DNA of 64,000 bases from Pseudoalteromonas sp. A25 (GCF_009176705.1 NZ_AP021846.1:43501-107500); one strand, 5' to 3'. Positions 26,171 through 34,876 are shown, counted from the stretch's first letter. A program made the numbers and translations. Notes: generated from the sequence alone by a model not told the origin.

Positions 26171-27217
26171 TTAATGAACAAGGGGCGCGACAGAAATGGT
26201 ATTCCTGCCCTTATGCTTACTTTTATAAAGGGCGATATCTGCTTGCTTTAGCACCTCTTCAAAATCGCTTTGGGCTTGCCATAGGGCAAGCCCAAAGCTC
26301 ATTGTGACTTGCAAAGAGCCTTGGGCAAACGTCATTGCTTCGATAGCTTGTCGTATTATCTCAAGATGCTTTTGTGCTTGTGATTGTGAGCAGTTAGGAA
26401 ACACAAGCAAGAACTCTTCACCTCCCCAGCGTACCGCTATGTCTGCACTATTGATGTGCTGACTGAGGCATAAAGCCACGCGTTCGATAACCTCATCACC
26501 TTGCTCATGGCCATAGACATCATTCACTTGTTTAAAGTGATCGATGTCGGCCATCACAACGCAAATAGGGTGCTGGTGGTTAATGCAACTTTTGTAAGCT
26601 TGTTGTATTAAGCCTTGCGCGTAACGGCGATTAAACAAGTGAGTCAGTGAGTCATGCGCTGCTAACACCTCTAATTCGTGTTGTTGATTGACGGTTATTT
26701 CTCTTATTAATCCGATGGTATAAATCATCGGGATACCGCAAATGATAACGTTTGCAAAGTGTAAGTATGGCGCCATTTTTTGGTAATCAATTGGCTGCAA
26801 AGGTAAGTTAAACCCAATGTAGGTATAGGCAAAAATAACAATAATGGCAGTACACCAAATGATGGCTTGTTTTAACTTAAGTTGGGTGTCAAGAAGTAGT
26901 AAGCACGACGCGGTCCAAAGGTAGAACTGAAAACCATAATCAGTGCCAATGACAGCACATACTAGCACAGAATGAATCGTCACCTCTAAACTAAAAACCC
27001 GCAACGCCAGTGATTGCTGGTTTCGCTCTAATAATTTAATACCAAACCACCAAGTAGCGACGCTTAACACGTTGAAAGCGCCAAGCAGCGGCACTTCTAT
27101 GTACCAAAAAGCATAGATAAGACAGGCGTGCAAGGCCATGCAATACCACGCAACCTGAGTAAGCAAGCGACTTTTTAACTGCTCTATTTTATTAGGTTGT
27201 TGATGGGGGTGCTGCAA
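26171..27217 (-). CDS. Membrane diguanylate cyclase (GGDEF)
   Basis: Protein of 348 residues: about six transmembrane helices in residues 15-175, followed by a complete GGDEF domain with GGEEF at 265-269 (RWGGEEFLLVF), preceded by DSLTHLFNRR and DIDHFKQVND. It makes cyclic di-GMP from GTP. No RxxD inhibitory site is obvious four residues before the signature, so product inhibition there is unlikely. The membrane part is not a family I can name. Single gene. Confidence 0.92.
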   Translation of the reverse strand: MQHPHQQPNKIEQLKSRLLTQVAWYCMALHACLIYAFWYIEVPLLGAFNVLSVATWWFGIKLLERNQQSLALRVFSLEVTIHSVLVCAVIGTDYGFQFYLWTASCLLLLDTQLKLKQAIIWCTAIIVIFAYTYIGFNLPLQPIDYQKMAPYLHFANVIICGIPMIYTIGLIREITVNQQHELEVLAAHDSLTHLFNRRYAQGLIQQAYKSCINHQHPICVVMADIDHFKQVNDVYGHEQGDEVIERVALCLSQHINSADIAVRWGGEEFLLVFPNCSQSQAQKHLEIIRQAIEAMTFAQGSLQVTMSFGLALWQAQSDFEEVLKQADIALYKSKHKGRNTISVAPLVH

Positions 27218-27532
27218 TTATGCCTCCTTGAGTGATAGATATTTTAGGTACCTTTTGCAGGCTACACTGGCTGAGCAGGCGCTTCAAAATGAAAACTGAA
27301 TTATGAGTATAGAAGACTCTGAGAATTTTTTATGTCGTGGAATTAATAACACTTTTGGGGGCGGCTATTGAAATTTATATAGCTATGACGATGTTTTTAT
27401 TTTGATAGTGTTCACTGGCACTCGCTTAATCACAGTGTTAATGTAAACTTTTCAAAGGCCTATGAATTCTTAATGTAAGTCGTTTTTGCAAACAGAGTTT
27501 GTTACTTAAGTTGTTGTTATCTTGGAGGGAGT
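27218..27532. other. Divergent intergenic region before the GNAT-nitrilase gene
   Basis: 315 bases between the diguanylate cyclase and the GNAT-nitrilase gene. It contains only short frames, including a 22-codon one from 27304 with no ribosome site that I recognise. Promoters for both genes must lie here; none is clear enough to call. Confidence 0.5.
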
Positions 27533-29062
27533 ATGTCGATAGAAAAAGCACGCATTACGCTGTGTAATATCAACAAAAAAGATTATCCACAAATAAAAAC
27601 CTTGATGGATGAGGCATATCCCGACTTAGGTGGTGCTTGGCCAAGTCATACGATATTTAGACTAATTGACCAGTTTCCTGAAGGTCAAATAGGTATTTTA
27701 GATGAAGGTCGTTTAGTTGGACTTGCGCTCAGTGTGCAGGTTGATTATCAACGTTTCTCGAATCCACATACCTACGATGAAATAGTGGATGCCCACAACC
27801 GAGTGTTTAGCGATAGCAATGGTGATGCGCTATATGGACTAGACGTCGTCATAGCGAAAAGCCACCGTGGAATGCGATTAGGGCGTCGCTTATATGATGC
27901 GAGAAAAGAGCTGTGTCGACAGTATAACTTACGGGCAATCTTAGCGGGGGGGCGTATTCCTCGTTACAGTAATCATTGTGATGAAATGACCCCAATGGAA
28001 TATATCGATAAAGTCGATCATAAAGAAATCTATGACCCTATTTTAAGTTTTCAGCTGGCTAACGACTTCCAAGTAAAGCGCTTATTGAAACAGTACCTAC
28101 CTGAGGATGAGGATTCAGAAGGGTACGCAACATTATTAGAGTGGAACAACATTTTGTTCGAACCGACCGACACGGTTATTGAAGCAAAAAAAACCATTGT
28201 TCGCGTTGGCGCTGTGCAGTGGCAAATGCGAGAAGTAGAGTCGGTTGAAGAGTTGATGCGCCAAGTAGAGTACTTTGTTGATACGGTGTCTGAGTATCAA
28301 AGCGACTTTATTATTTTTCCGGAATTTTTTAATGCACCTTTAATGGGGCTGCAGGAGCATCGTAATCAAACAGAAGCAATTCGCTATTTAGCCGAATATA
28401 CAGAGCAGTTTAGAGATGCTATGTCGACTATGGCAATTGAATATAATGCCAATATTGTTACAGGCTCCATGCCGTTAATGGAAGATGAAAAAATATATAA
28501 TGTGAGCTACTTGTGTCATCGTAGTGGCAAAATAGACGAGCAGCGTAAGGTTCACATTACCCCGCACGAAGCTTATGATTGGGTGATTGAAGGGGGAGAT
28601 GAAATTGGTGTTTTTGAAACGGATGCTGGCAGGGTCGGTATTCAAATTTGCTATGATGTAGAATTTCCTGAACTCAGTCGTATTATGGCACAGCGTGGTC
28701 TCGATATTCTATTTGTGCCATTTTGGACTGATACCAAAAACAGTTATTTGCGCGTGCGACACTGTGCTCAAGCAAGAGCGGTTGAGAATGAGTGCTACGT
28801 GGTGATCGCAGGCAGTGTAGGCAACCTTCCACAGGTAGACTCGCTCGATGTACAATACGCGCAATCTGCAGTTTTGACCCCCTCAGACTTTGCCTTTCCT
28901 CACGATGCGGCATTGAATGAAGCAACCCCAAATACCGAAATGTTGCTATTTAGTGATTTAGACCTTGATAAGTTAAAGTTGCTACACAGTGAAGGAACGG
29001 TACGTAACTTAAAAGATCGCCGAACCGATTTGTATCAAGTAACACTTAAGACAAAAAACTAG
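27533..29062 (+). CDS. Fusion of GNAT N-acetyltransferase and nitrilase-superfamily carbon-nitrogen hydrolase
   Basis: Protein of 509 residues. Residues 1-200 form a GNAT domain (GLDVVIAKSHRGMRLGRRLYDARKELCRQY, acetyl-CoA motif A). Residues 225-500 form a nitrilase-type hydrolase with the catalytic triad in order: Glu in IIFPEFFNAP, Lys in EQRKVHITPHE and Cys in VGIQICYDVEFPE. A strong GGAGGGAGT precedes the ATG. This two-domain architecture is widespread in bacteria, but its substrate is not established; an amide would be hydrolysed and/or an amine acetylated. The stop overlaps by 4 bases the stop of the convergent transporter gene. Confidence 0.9.
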   Translation: MSIEKARITLCNINKKDYPQIKTLMDEAYPDLGGAWPSHTIFRLIDQFPEGQIGILDEGRLVGLALSVQVDYQRFSNPHTYDEIVDAHNRVFSDSNGDALYGLDVVIAKSHRGMRLGRRLYDARKELCRQYNLRAILAGGRIPRYSNHCDEMTPMEYIDKVDHKEIYDPILSFQLANDFQVKRLLKQYLPEDEDSEGYATLLEWNNILFEPTDTVIEAKKTIVRVGAVQWQMREVESVEELMRQVEYFVDTVSEYQSDFIIFPEFFNAPLMGLQEHRNQTEAIRYLAEYTEQFRDAMSTMAIEYNANIVTGSMPLMEDEKIYNVSYLCHRSGKIDEQRKVHITPHEAYDWVIEGGDEIGVFETDAGRVGIQICYDVEFPELSRIMAQRGLDILFVPFWTDTKNSYLRVRHCAQARAVENECYVVIAGSVGNLPQVDSLDVQYAQSAVLTPSDFAFPHDAALNEATPNTEMLLFSDLDLDKLKLLHSEGTVRNLKDRRTDLYQVTLKTKN

Positions 29063-29931
29063 CTCAGCATGACTAATGCAGCGGCAACACCGATGAGTAG
29101 CAAACCGATGTTGTCGCTCGCTTTAATAGGTTGTTTAAGCCAAAGCACGGCGATCAACATGGTAAAAAATACCTCGATTTGGCCGAGTGTTTTGACATAG
29201 GCAACATGCTGTAAGCTCATAGCGCTAAACCACCCAACAGAGCCCACAAAACTGGTAAAGCTGATGGCGCCTGTTAATGAACGTTTTTGCCAAAGTGCTT
29301 GCCATGTCTGTCTTTCTTTAATAGTTAGATATAAGCTCAAAATCACGGTTTGTGTGAACAAAACCAACAGTAACACCCACGCGGCACTATGCAAAAAGGG
29401 TAATCCAGTTGCCAAGCTGGCTTCTCTTACCCACAAAGACGTTAGAGCAAATGCGCTACCGCAGGCAATGCCAAGTAACGCCGTTTTAGGCGCAAATCGC
29501 TTTACACTAAAACCACTGAGCATCAGTACGGCAATGGCGCCGATAGCAACACCAAACCAACCAGTCACAGATAAAGATGAACCAAAAAGTGCCATACCTA
29601 ATATGGCGGCCATCAGCGCTTCACTTTTTGCTAAGCCTGCGCCTATTGCATAGTTGTTTTGCTTAAATAAAACTACCATGAGCCCGGTGGCAACAATTTG
29701 CATCATGCTGGCGCTGAGTACATAGGCCATCAATGAGCCATTTAAGGTTAAGGTGGGTACAGTTTGATATTGATATAAACACAGTAAATAAATTGCGGCT
29801 AATGGCACTGCCAGTAAAAATCGTGCGAGCGTAACGCCGGCAACACTTGCCGATTGACTTAATTGGCTTTGCAGCGCATTTCGCCATGCTTGCGAAAATG
29901 CAGCCAATACCGTGAAGGTTATCCAACCCAT
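29059..29931 (-). CDS. EamA/DMT-family transporter
   Basis: Protein of 290 residues with ten predicted transmembrane helices in two repeats (first ending about AVLMLSGF, second from TALLGIACGSAFALTSLW). SMSLQHVAYVKTLGQIEVFFTMLIAVLWLKQP is typical of the second EamA repeat. It exports or imports small metabolites; substrate unknown. Single gene whose 3' end overlaps the convergent GNAT-nitrilase gene by 4 bases. Confidence 0.88.
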   Translation of the reverse strand: MGWITFTVLAAFSQAWRNALQSQLSQSASVAGVTLARFLLAVPLAAIYLLCLYQYQTVPTLTLNGSLMAYVLSASMMQIVATGLMVVLFKQNNYAIGAGLAKSEALMAAILGMALFGSSLSVTGWFGVAIGAIAVLMLSGFSVKRFAPKTALLGIACGSAFALTSLWVREASLATGLPFLHSAAWVLLLVLFTQTVILSLYLTIKERQTWQALWQKRSLTGAISFTSFVGSVGWFSAMSLQHVAYVKTLGQIEVFFTMLIAVLWLKQPIKASDNIGLLLIGVAAALVMLS

Positions 29932-30090
29932 TGTATATCCATGTTGTTTTTTCTGAGTTTAACAATGCAGCGGCATATCTGCTAACCTGTTTTTCTCATA
30001 ATGAGCGCTTGAACAGTTAAAATGAGGTGCTCTATTGCAGTACGCTTATCACCTGTTATTTAAATACTTTATTTGATGACACACCATTTA

Positions 30091-30119
30091 GTCGCCTTTA
30101 GATTTGAGGCGGCTTTTTT
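30091..30119 (+). terminator. Plus-strand intrinsic terminator with no gene in front of it
   Basis: GTCGCCT (30091-30097) pairs with AGGCGGC (30107-30113, one G-U), followed by six T (30114-30119). The nearest upstream plus-strand gene ends at 29062, with a minus-strand gene between, and the MAPEG gene starts downstream at 30175. It may end a small RNA or short leader transcript from 29932-30090, or attenuate transcription into the MAPEG gene. Confidence 0.6.
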
Positions 30120-30174
30120 ATTTGGCTCATGCTAAGGTAGGGTTTTAAGAACAAAAATCACGCAAGGACTTGGT

Positions 30175-30558
30175 ATGACAACTATTTTAATTTGTGCGTT
30201 AATTGCTGTAATTTTACCATATTTGGCCAAAGCCCCGGTCGCTATTGCCATGAACCGCCTTGGCGGATACGACAATCAACACCCAAGGGCTCAGCAAGCT
30301 CAATTAACTGGTCTTGGTGCAAGGGCGCTGGCAGCGCATCAAAATAGTTTTGAATCATTAGCGGTATTTGCAGTGGCGGTTGCTGTGGTACTTGGCACAA
30401 ATACGATTGGCTCAACGGTGCAGTATCTTGCAATTGCTCACATTGTGGCGCGTGTTTTATACTGTGTTTTTTATTATCTCAATTTGCACCTGTTACGCTC
30501 ATTAGTTTGGGCGGTGGGTTTAGGGTGTGCGATAGCTATGATTGCTGTCAGTTTATAA
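30175..30558 (+). CDS. MAPEG family membrane protein
   Basis: Protein of 127 residues with four hydrophobic segments. HPRAQQAQLTGLGARALAAHQNSFESLAVFA in the first third matches the MAPEG family (microsomal glutathione S-transferase-like), with the conserved RA..AHQN-type motif. Bacterial members are small inner-membrane proteins, some with glutathione transferase activity; no substrate is indicated here. ATG at 30175, with AAGGA upstream. Confidence 0.85.
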   Translation: MTTILICALIAVILPYLAKAPVAIAMNRLGGYDNQHPRAQQAQLTGLGARALAAHQNSFESLAVFAVAVAVVLGTNTIGSTVQYLAIAHIVARVLYCVFYYLNLHLLRSLVWAVGLGCAIAMIAVSL

Positions 30559-30564
30559 TGCAAA

Positions 30565-30592
30565 GGCCAGTAACATAAAGTGGTTACTGGCC
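30565..30592. terminator. Hairpin between convergent MAPEG and M56-TonB genes
   Basis: GGCCAGTAAC and GTTACTGGCC form a perfect 10-bp stem between two convergent stops (30558 and 30626). Flanking A/T runs are short (AAA left, TC then AAAA right), so it is a likely but not strong terminator. Confidence 0.55.
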
Positions 30593-30625
30593 TCAAAATT
30601 ACTCGCCTAATTAGGTGGGTGGTTT

Positions 30626-31843
30626 TTAATGTGCGACCTTAATGCGCTCATGCTTTACTTTTTTCTTAGTGGCTTCAGAGTACTCTCCTAACGCATAATC
30701 GAGTTGTACGACGTGACGCTGCGAAGTATCTGATGCACTGGTATATTGCCATTGACGCAGTGCGGTAATGGCACTTTGTTCAAACACCGCTTGGGGTTGT
30801 GCGTCGATCACTTCAATGTTGTTCGTATGACCACGCCCATCAATAGTAAATTGTAAGGTGACATACCCAGAAATACCTGCGTTCGCAGCCTCTGCAGGGT
30901 ACTTGGGCTCTATGCGCATAACTGGATGCGGTTTTCCTTCATGTTTATGTGCTTGTACTTCATTGGGCTTTGCAAGCGCCATAGCACTGAGTGATCCACA
31001 CGCTAGGGCGACGACTAAACATTTGGCACCCATGGATGCCCCCGATAACTTTTGTAAATGTAGTAATCTTTGTTTCATAGTGCTCTTATCTCCGTAGTAG
31101 CTATATGCTAAGGCGCTATTGCGGGCATTCTGTGCGCAACTTATCAGTGCTTTTGCATACATTAACTGTTGATGTGTTGATTTTTCTTGTAGTACTTTTT
31201 CGTCACATGCCAGTTCTTGGGCGCGACGAAAACTTTGGTAGCCCAGCCACATAATCGGATTAAACCAGCAAGCAATGCATAAAAGGATAAGCGCCATATT
31301 TGCAACGTTGTCGAAGCGGCGAATATGGGTATTTTCGTGCTCGAGTAATAGCTTGAAGGTTTCGTGGTCAAACTGTTTGTCGTAGTCATTGGGCAACACA
31401 ACAATCGGCTTCCATAAACCTATCACCATGGGGGTGCTTAATTGTGAGCTGACAAAAAGCGGCTGATCAAAAAAGGTGTTTTTAACGGCTTTAATATTTA
31501 GATCACGGCTAAATTTGTAATGCTGCCACCAAAGCATTAGCAGCAGTAGCATAACGATGGCGCTATACAAAGCGGTTGCACTAAATTGCCAAACTGCTGT
31601 GTGTTGCTGCAATTGTGGCGTTACCAGAAAATAGCTGATCGCATCATTGGTAATCGGCTTTAACTCACTGGGTAAGTTTAACGCGATAATACTCAGGGGA
31701 ATTATCCACCATAAGCTGTAAATTAATCGCGCGCCTAACTGGGCGGTGGCATGCTTTTGCAACAGTACTAAAATGATCATGATGGCGCTTAACACCATTT
31801 GCATATTGGGATTTAACAGCCACTCTAAATATGGATATAGCAT
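30626..31843 (-). CDS. M56 (BlaR1/MecR1-type) membrane metallopeptidase with C-terminal TonB domain
   Basis: Protein of 405 residues. Several N-terminal transmembrane helices are followed by the cytoplasmic zinc-peptidase motif HENTH (169-173, in LLLEHENTHIRRFDN) and then ELACDEKV. A further helix (about 275-295) precedes a TonB-like domain (about 305-385, EPKYPAEAANAGISGYVTLQF and ALRQWQYTSA). There is no penicillin-binding sensor domain as in BlaR1. It is preceded by one base by the BlaI-type repressor gene. By analogy with BlaR1-BlaI, it would cleave or release that repressor on a periplasmic signal; what it senses is unknown. Confidence 0.9.
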   Translation of the reverse strand: MLYPYLEWLLNPNMQMVLSAIMIILVLLQKHATAQLGARLIYSLWWIIPLSIIALNLPSELKPITNDAISYFLVTPQLQQHTAVWQFSATALYSAIVMLLLLMLWWQHYKFSRDLNIKAVKNTFFDQPLFVSSQLSTPMVIGLWKPIVVLPNDYDKQFDHETFKLLLEHENTHIRRFDNVANMALILLCIACWFNPIMWLGYQSFRRAQELACDEKVLQEKSTHQQLMYAKALISCAQNARNSALAYSYYGDKSTMKQRLLHLQKLSGASMGAKCLVVALACGSLSAMALAKPNEVQAHKHEGKPHPVMRIEPKYPAEAANAGISGYVTLQFTIDGRGHTNNIEVIDAQPQAVFEQSAITALRQWQYTSASDTSQRHVVQLDYALGEYSEATKKKVKHERIKVAH

Positions 31844-31844
31844 G

Positions 31845-32222
31845 TTACTTTCCTTGTTTTTGTTCCCACTGTTTGATGATCTGTTTTAACTCATCAATGT
31901 CTTGCTGAGACAGCTGCTCTGTTTTGGCAAAGCCGCTTACGAGCGGGGCTATTCGACCTCTAAAAAAGCGCTCTATAAAACTTTGGCTTTCTTTTAACGT
32001 GTATGCCTCGCGGCCAATGGTCGGGGAGTAAATGTACTCGCGCCCTTGTTTTTCAAAACTCACCGCTTGCTTTTTAACAAGGCGACTGACCAGTGTTTTA
32101 ATGGTTTTTTCATGCCATTGTGTATCGCTACTTAAACGCTGAATAATATCGCTGGCTTTAGCAGGGTGGCCTTGCCAGAGCGCTTCCATCACCGCAAATT
32201 CAGCTTTTGAAAGTTCAATCAT
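31845..32222 (-). CDS. BlaI/MecI/CopY family transcriptional repressor
   Basis: Protein of 125 residues with the winged helix-turn-helix of the family: LSKAEFAVMEALWQGHPAKASDIIQRL, KTIKTLVSRLVKKQAVSFEKQGREYIYSP, and a C-terminal dimerisation helix (about 75-120). The M56-TonB gene starts one base after its stop, so both proteins come from one transcript. Two TACA-N2-TGTA boxes directly upstream are its expected operators, implying autoregulation. Confidence 0.92.
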   Translation of the reverse strand: MIELSKAEFAVMEALWQGHPAKASDIIQRLSSDTQWHEKTIKTLVSRLVKKQAVSFEKQGREYIYSPTIGREAYTLKESQSFIERFFRGRIAPLVSGFAKTEQLSQQDIDELKQIIKQWEQKQGK

Positions 32223-32232
32223 AATTACTGCC

Positions 32233-32242
32233 TACAAATGTA
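32233..32242. promoter_or_regulatory. BlaI-type operator box 1
   Basis: TACAAATGTA matches the TACANNTGTA core bound by BlaI/MecI repressors. It lies 11 bases upstream of the repressor start codon. Confidence 0.8.
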
Positions 32243-32259
32243 ATCCTTAGGTTTAAGAT

Positions 32260-32269
32260 TACACCTGTA
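32260..32269. promoter_or_regulatory. BlaI-type operator box 2
   Basis: TACACCTGTA, a second TACANNTGTA core, is centred 27 bases upstream of box 1. Paired boxes over the promoter are the usual arrangement for this repressor family. Confidence 0.8.
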
Positions 32270-32291
32270 GTCAATTCTGTCAAGTGTGTTT

Positions 32292-32981
32292 TTAATCTAG
32301 TTTAAGCGAAGTTACATTGATAGGTTGGTATTCATCTTCGGGCAAGGTGTTGGGTAGGGTGAAGTGTGCAATGCGTACGCGATAAAGATCTATTACTTTG
32401 TAGCCACAGTACTTTGCCATTTTACGAATTTGCCTATTGAGCCCTTGTTTAAGCACAATCTTAAAGCGCGTGGCATCTAATAAGCTCACTTGGCAGGGTA
32501 AGGTTATTTGCCCATCAACAGGCACACCCGATGCCATTTTTTGGCAAAATTCAGCGTCTAGCGGTCGGTCAACTTTAACCCAATATTCTTTTTCAACATG
32601 GTGATCTGGATGGATAAGACGTTGGCACAATTCACCATCGTTTGTAAGTAGTAACAAACCTCTTGAGTCTTTATCTAAGCGACCAATCGGATACACTCGC
32701 TGTGATGTTGGCAAGTGATGCAGGAGGCTACTGGGGTCGTCAGGCTTTAATTTACAATCTATGCCAACAGGCTTGTGGTAGGCATAGAGTACTTTGGCCG
32801 CAGGTCCACACACTTTTTTACCCAACACGAGTATCTCGTCTTGTTCACTGACATGATCAATATGATTGGCGGGGCGGCCATTCACTATGACGTCACCTGA
32901 GTCAATCAGGCGAGATGCTTGTCGGCGGGAGCATACTCCTGCATGGCTAAGGTATTTTGCGAGGCGCATTGGTTGGATCAT
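32292..32981 (-). CDS. RluF-like rRNA pseudouridine synthase
   Basis: Protein of 229 residues. An S4 RNA-binding domain (RLAKYLSHAGVCSRRQASRL, VIVNG) is followed by the RsuA/RluB/E/F catalytic domain with YPIGRLDKDSRGLLLLTNDG (catalytic Asp in GRLD), EKEYWVKVDRPL and LKQGLNRQIRKMAKYCGY. The last features are most like RluF, which modifies 23S rRNA U2604; this is inference. The start is uncertain: ATG 32981 or 32969, neither with a strong ribosome site. The frame stays open back to 33134, but that extension is unlike the family and overlaps the divergent glycosyltransferase gene. Confidence 0.85.
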   Translation of the reverse strand: MIQPMRLAKYLSHAGVCSRRQASRLIDSGDVIVNGRPANHIDHVSEQDEILVLGKKVCGPAAKVLYAYHKPVGIDCKLKPDDPSSLLHHLPTSQRVYPIGRLDKDSRGLLLLTNDGELCQRLIHPDHHVEKEYWVKVDRPLDAEFCQKMASGVPVDGQITLPCQVSLLDATRFKIVLKQGLNRQIRKMAKYCGYKVIDLYRVRIAHFTLPNTLPEDEYQPINVTSLKLD

Positions 32982-33120
32982 TTGAAGAAATTCATCAAAA
33001 AATGAATGGACGAAATCATAATACACTTGAAACCCTATGTATTCATAAAAAATAATGGATGTATCAGCACGAAGTTTTAAGATAAGATATTTTACCTTTT
33101 TTAGGGATAAACAAGGTGCT

Positions 33121-33960
33121 ATGAAAAAAGCCATATTTACACTCGCGATTGGCGATAATCCAATGTACCAAGCTGCTATCTTGAGCTTTCAGCACTATGC
33201 AAAAAGGGTCGATGCCGACTTAATTGTGTCTGAAACTTTGCATTACCCCATCAAAATTAGCGAACCTAAATATGGTGCTAATCCTGCGTGGGCTGAAAAG
33301 CTTAGAATTGGTGAGCTACTGAAAGAATACGATAGGGTGCTTTACTTGGACGCAGATATTTTAGTATCACCTGACGCGGAAGATATTTTTAAAAAATATC
33401 AAGACTTAGACACTCTATATATGCTCAACGAAGGCGCAGTATGCGATCGCACACAAGAGCGTACACTGATTGAAGACCTATGTGGAAAAGTTGCTTGGCC
33501 GAGTGAAAAAGAGGCAAGTATTTATTACAATGTTGGCGTGATCCTCGCCTCTAAGCCTTGTAGATTATTTGAGTACGCAGATTTAGATGAGCTGCAATCT
33601 GTATGCAATGAAATTCGCTTTTATGAACAAACATTATTTAATTATCAGCTATTTAAGCACCAGCTAAAGCATGAGGCGCTGCCAAGCAGATTTAACAGAA
33701 TGGATATGTTTGGTAAAGAAGGGTATTTAGACGCCGACTTTATTCATTATGCAGGCCGAGGATATGCTAAAAACAATCGCCGTCGTGATGTGCAGTTTTT
33801 AAGAGATTTTGCAAAGTTATATCAGGGGATTGTACCTCGGCAAGACATTGAGCGTTTGCAGGGCGTTGCGTGGAACAACTTCTTAGAGGTGGTATATAAA
33901 AAGTACCCACTACCTAATTGGCTTGTTAAACTATGCAGTCAGCGATTTGTGCCACATTAG
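33121..33960 (+). CDS. GT8-like glycosyltransferase
   Basis: Protein of 279 residues beginning MKKAIFTLAIGDNPMYQAAI. The DXD-type metal/nucleotide-sugar motif is in YDRVLYLDADILVSPDAEDIF, and Y...YNVGVILASK and FYEQTLFNYQLFKH follow, as in family 8 and glycogenin-like transferases. ATG at 33121 is chosen, with AAGGTG about 7 bases upstream; the open frame upstream of it overlaps the divergent pseudouridine synthase region. It probably adds a hexose to a surface glycan, but acceptor and sugar are unknown. Isolated from other glycan genes. Confidence 0.75.
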   Translation: MKKAIFTLAIGDNPMYQAAILSFQHYAKRVDADLIVSETLHYPIKISEPKYGANPAWAEKLRIGELLKEYDRVLYLDADILVSPDAEDIFKKYQDLDTLYMLNEGAVCDRTQERTLIEDLCGKVAWPSEKEASIYYNVGVILASKPCRLFEYADLDELQSVCNEIRFYEQTLFNYQLFKHQLKHEALPSRFNRMDMFGKEGYLDADFIHYAGRGYAKNNRRRDVQFLRDFAKLYQGIVPRQDIERLQGVAWNNFLEVVYKKYPLPNWLVKLCSQRFVPH

Positions 33961-33969
33961 TGATCGAAC

Positions 33970-34002
33970 AGGGTTAATTTTATGAGAAATTAACCCTTTT
34001 TT
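33970..34002 (+). terminator. Rho-independent terminator of the glycosyltransferase gene
   Basis: AGGGTTAATTT and AAATTAACCCT form an 11-bp stem with a TATGAG loop, followed by TTTTT. It lies 9 bases after the stop. Confidence 0.85.
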
Positions 34003-34006
34003 GTTA

Positions 34007-34876
34007 TTAGATTGCCGTTAAAACACTTTGAATCGCTTGCTTAAAGTCCCTACCATGAGCAATCCCTTGTGGTTTTAATCTTGAATCGGCCAGTGCACAA
34101 TCATGTGGACGAGCAGCACTTTGACTTGGTTCATCAAAAGGTTCTAGCAGCGATTTAGGGTAGCCTAAAATATCGGCCATAATGCAGGCCATATCATACT
34201 TACTCATTGCTTGATTATCGGAAATATGAAAAATTCCGCCCAAGTTTTCAGGGCACTTTAGTAAGTCTCTTAATGTAAATGCAATATCCTCTACATGGGT
34301 TGGATAACGCACCGCCCAGTTATCATGCTTTGTGGTTTCAGTCGCACTTATTTGGGTTGCGATCACTGATACCGCAGATTCAGCCAACTCAGACACATCG
34401 CCATACAAAACGGGCACACGTACCACACTGTGACGTGATGAATGTGCAAGTACTGCTTGCTCAGCTTGTTGTTTACTTTGCCCATACAGATTTAGTGGGT
34501 TTGTTTGCGCTGACTCTAGATATGGCGGCGCTTTGCCGTCAAACACATAATCAGTGCTGATAAAAATGAGCGCTATATCGCGCAGTGCGCATTGTTTGGC
34601 AAGAAACTCGCTGGCTGCAACATTAAGCGCAATGGTTTGCTCTGGCGCATTTTCACATACATCGGGTTTGCGTTCGGCTGCAGCATGAATTAAAGCATCA
34701 GGCTGGTGTAGCTCTAAAAAGTCAATCACCGCGTTTTGGTTGCCTAAGTCAAGTTGATATAGCGGGGCGGTTGCTCGGCTAAAACCGGTACCAACGACTT
34801 CAAAATCATTGACTAGGGTTGAGTAAAGTGTGCGACCAAGTAGTCCGGTTGCTCCGGTGAGCATTATTTTTTGCAT
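34007..34876 (-). CDS. RmlD-like / SDR family sugar-nucleotide reductase
   Basis: Protein of 289 residues from ATG 34876 (AAGGA about 10 bases upstream). An extended SDR fold shows MLTGATGLLGRTLYSTL (NAD(P) motif), ALIHAAAERKPDVCE, FISTDYVFDGKAPPY and active-site YGQSKQQAEQA. The pattern resembles dTDP-4-dehydrorhamnose reductase RmlD and the MAT2B-like branch. No other rhamnose genes are adjacent, so the substrate is uncertain. An upstream in-frame ATG at 34918 would add 14 residues unlike the family. Confidence 0.8.
   Translation of the reverse strand: MQKIMLTGATGLLGRTLYSTLVNDFEVVGTGFSRATAPLYQLDLGNQNAVIDFLELHQPDALIHAAAERKPDVCENAPEQTIALNVAASEFLAKQCALRDIALIFISTDYVFDGKAPPYLESAQTNPLNLYGQSKQQAEQAVLAHSSRHSVVRVPVLYGDVSELAESAVSVIATQISATETTKHDNWAVRYPTHVEDIAFTLRDLLKCPENLGGIFHISDNQAMSKYDMACIMADILGYPKSLLEPFDEPSQSAARPHDCALADSRLKPQGIAHGRDFKQAIQSVLTAI

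Noticed and set aside
27304..27372. 22-codon frame starting MSIED upstream of the GNAT-nitrilase gene, whose own start is MSIEK
   Set aside because: The similarity of the first residues is short and there is no ribosome site; probably coincidence.
32982..33134. N-terminal extension of the pseudouridine synthase by about 50 residues
   Set aside because: The S4 domain should be near the N-terminus; the extension overlaps the divergent glycosyltransferase start and is unlike the family.
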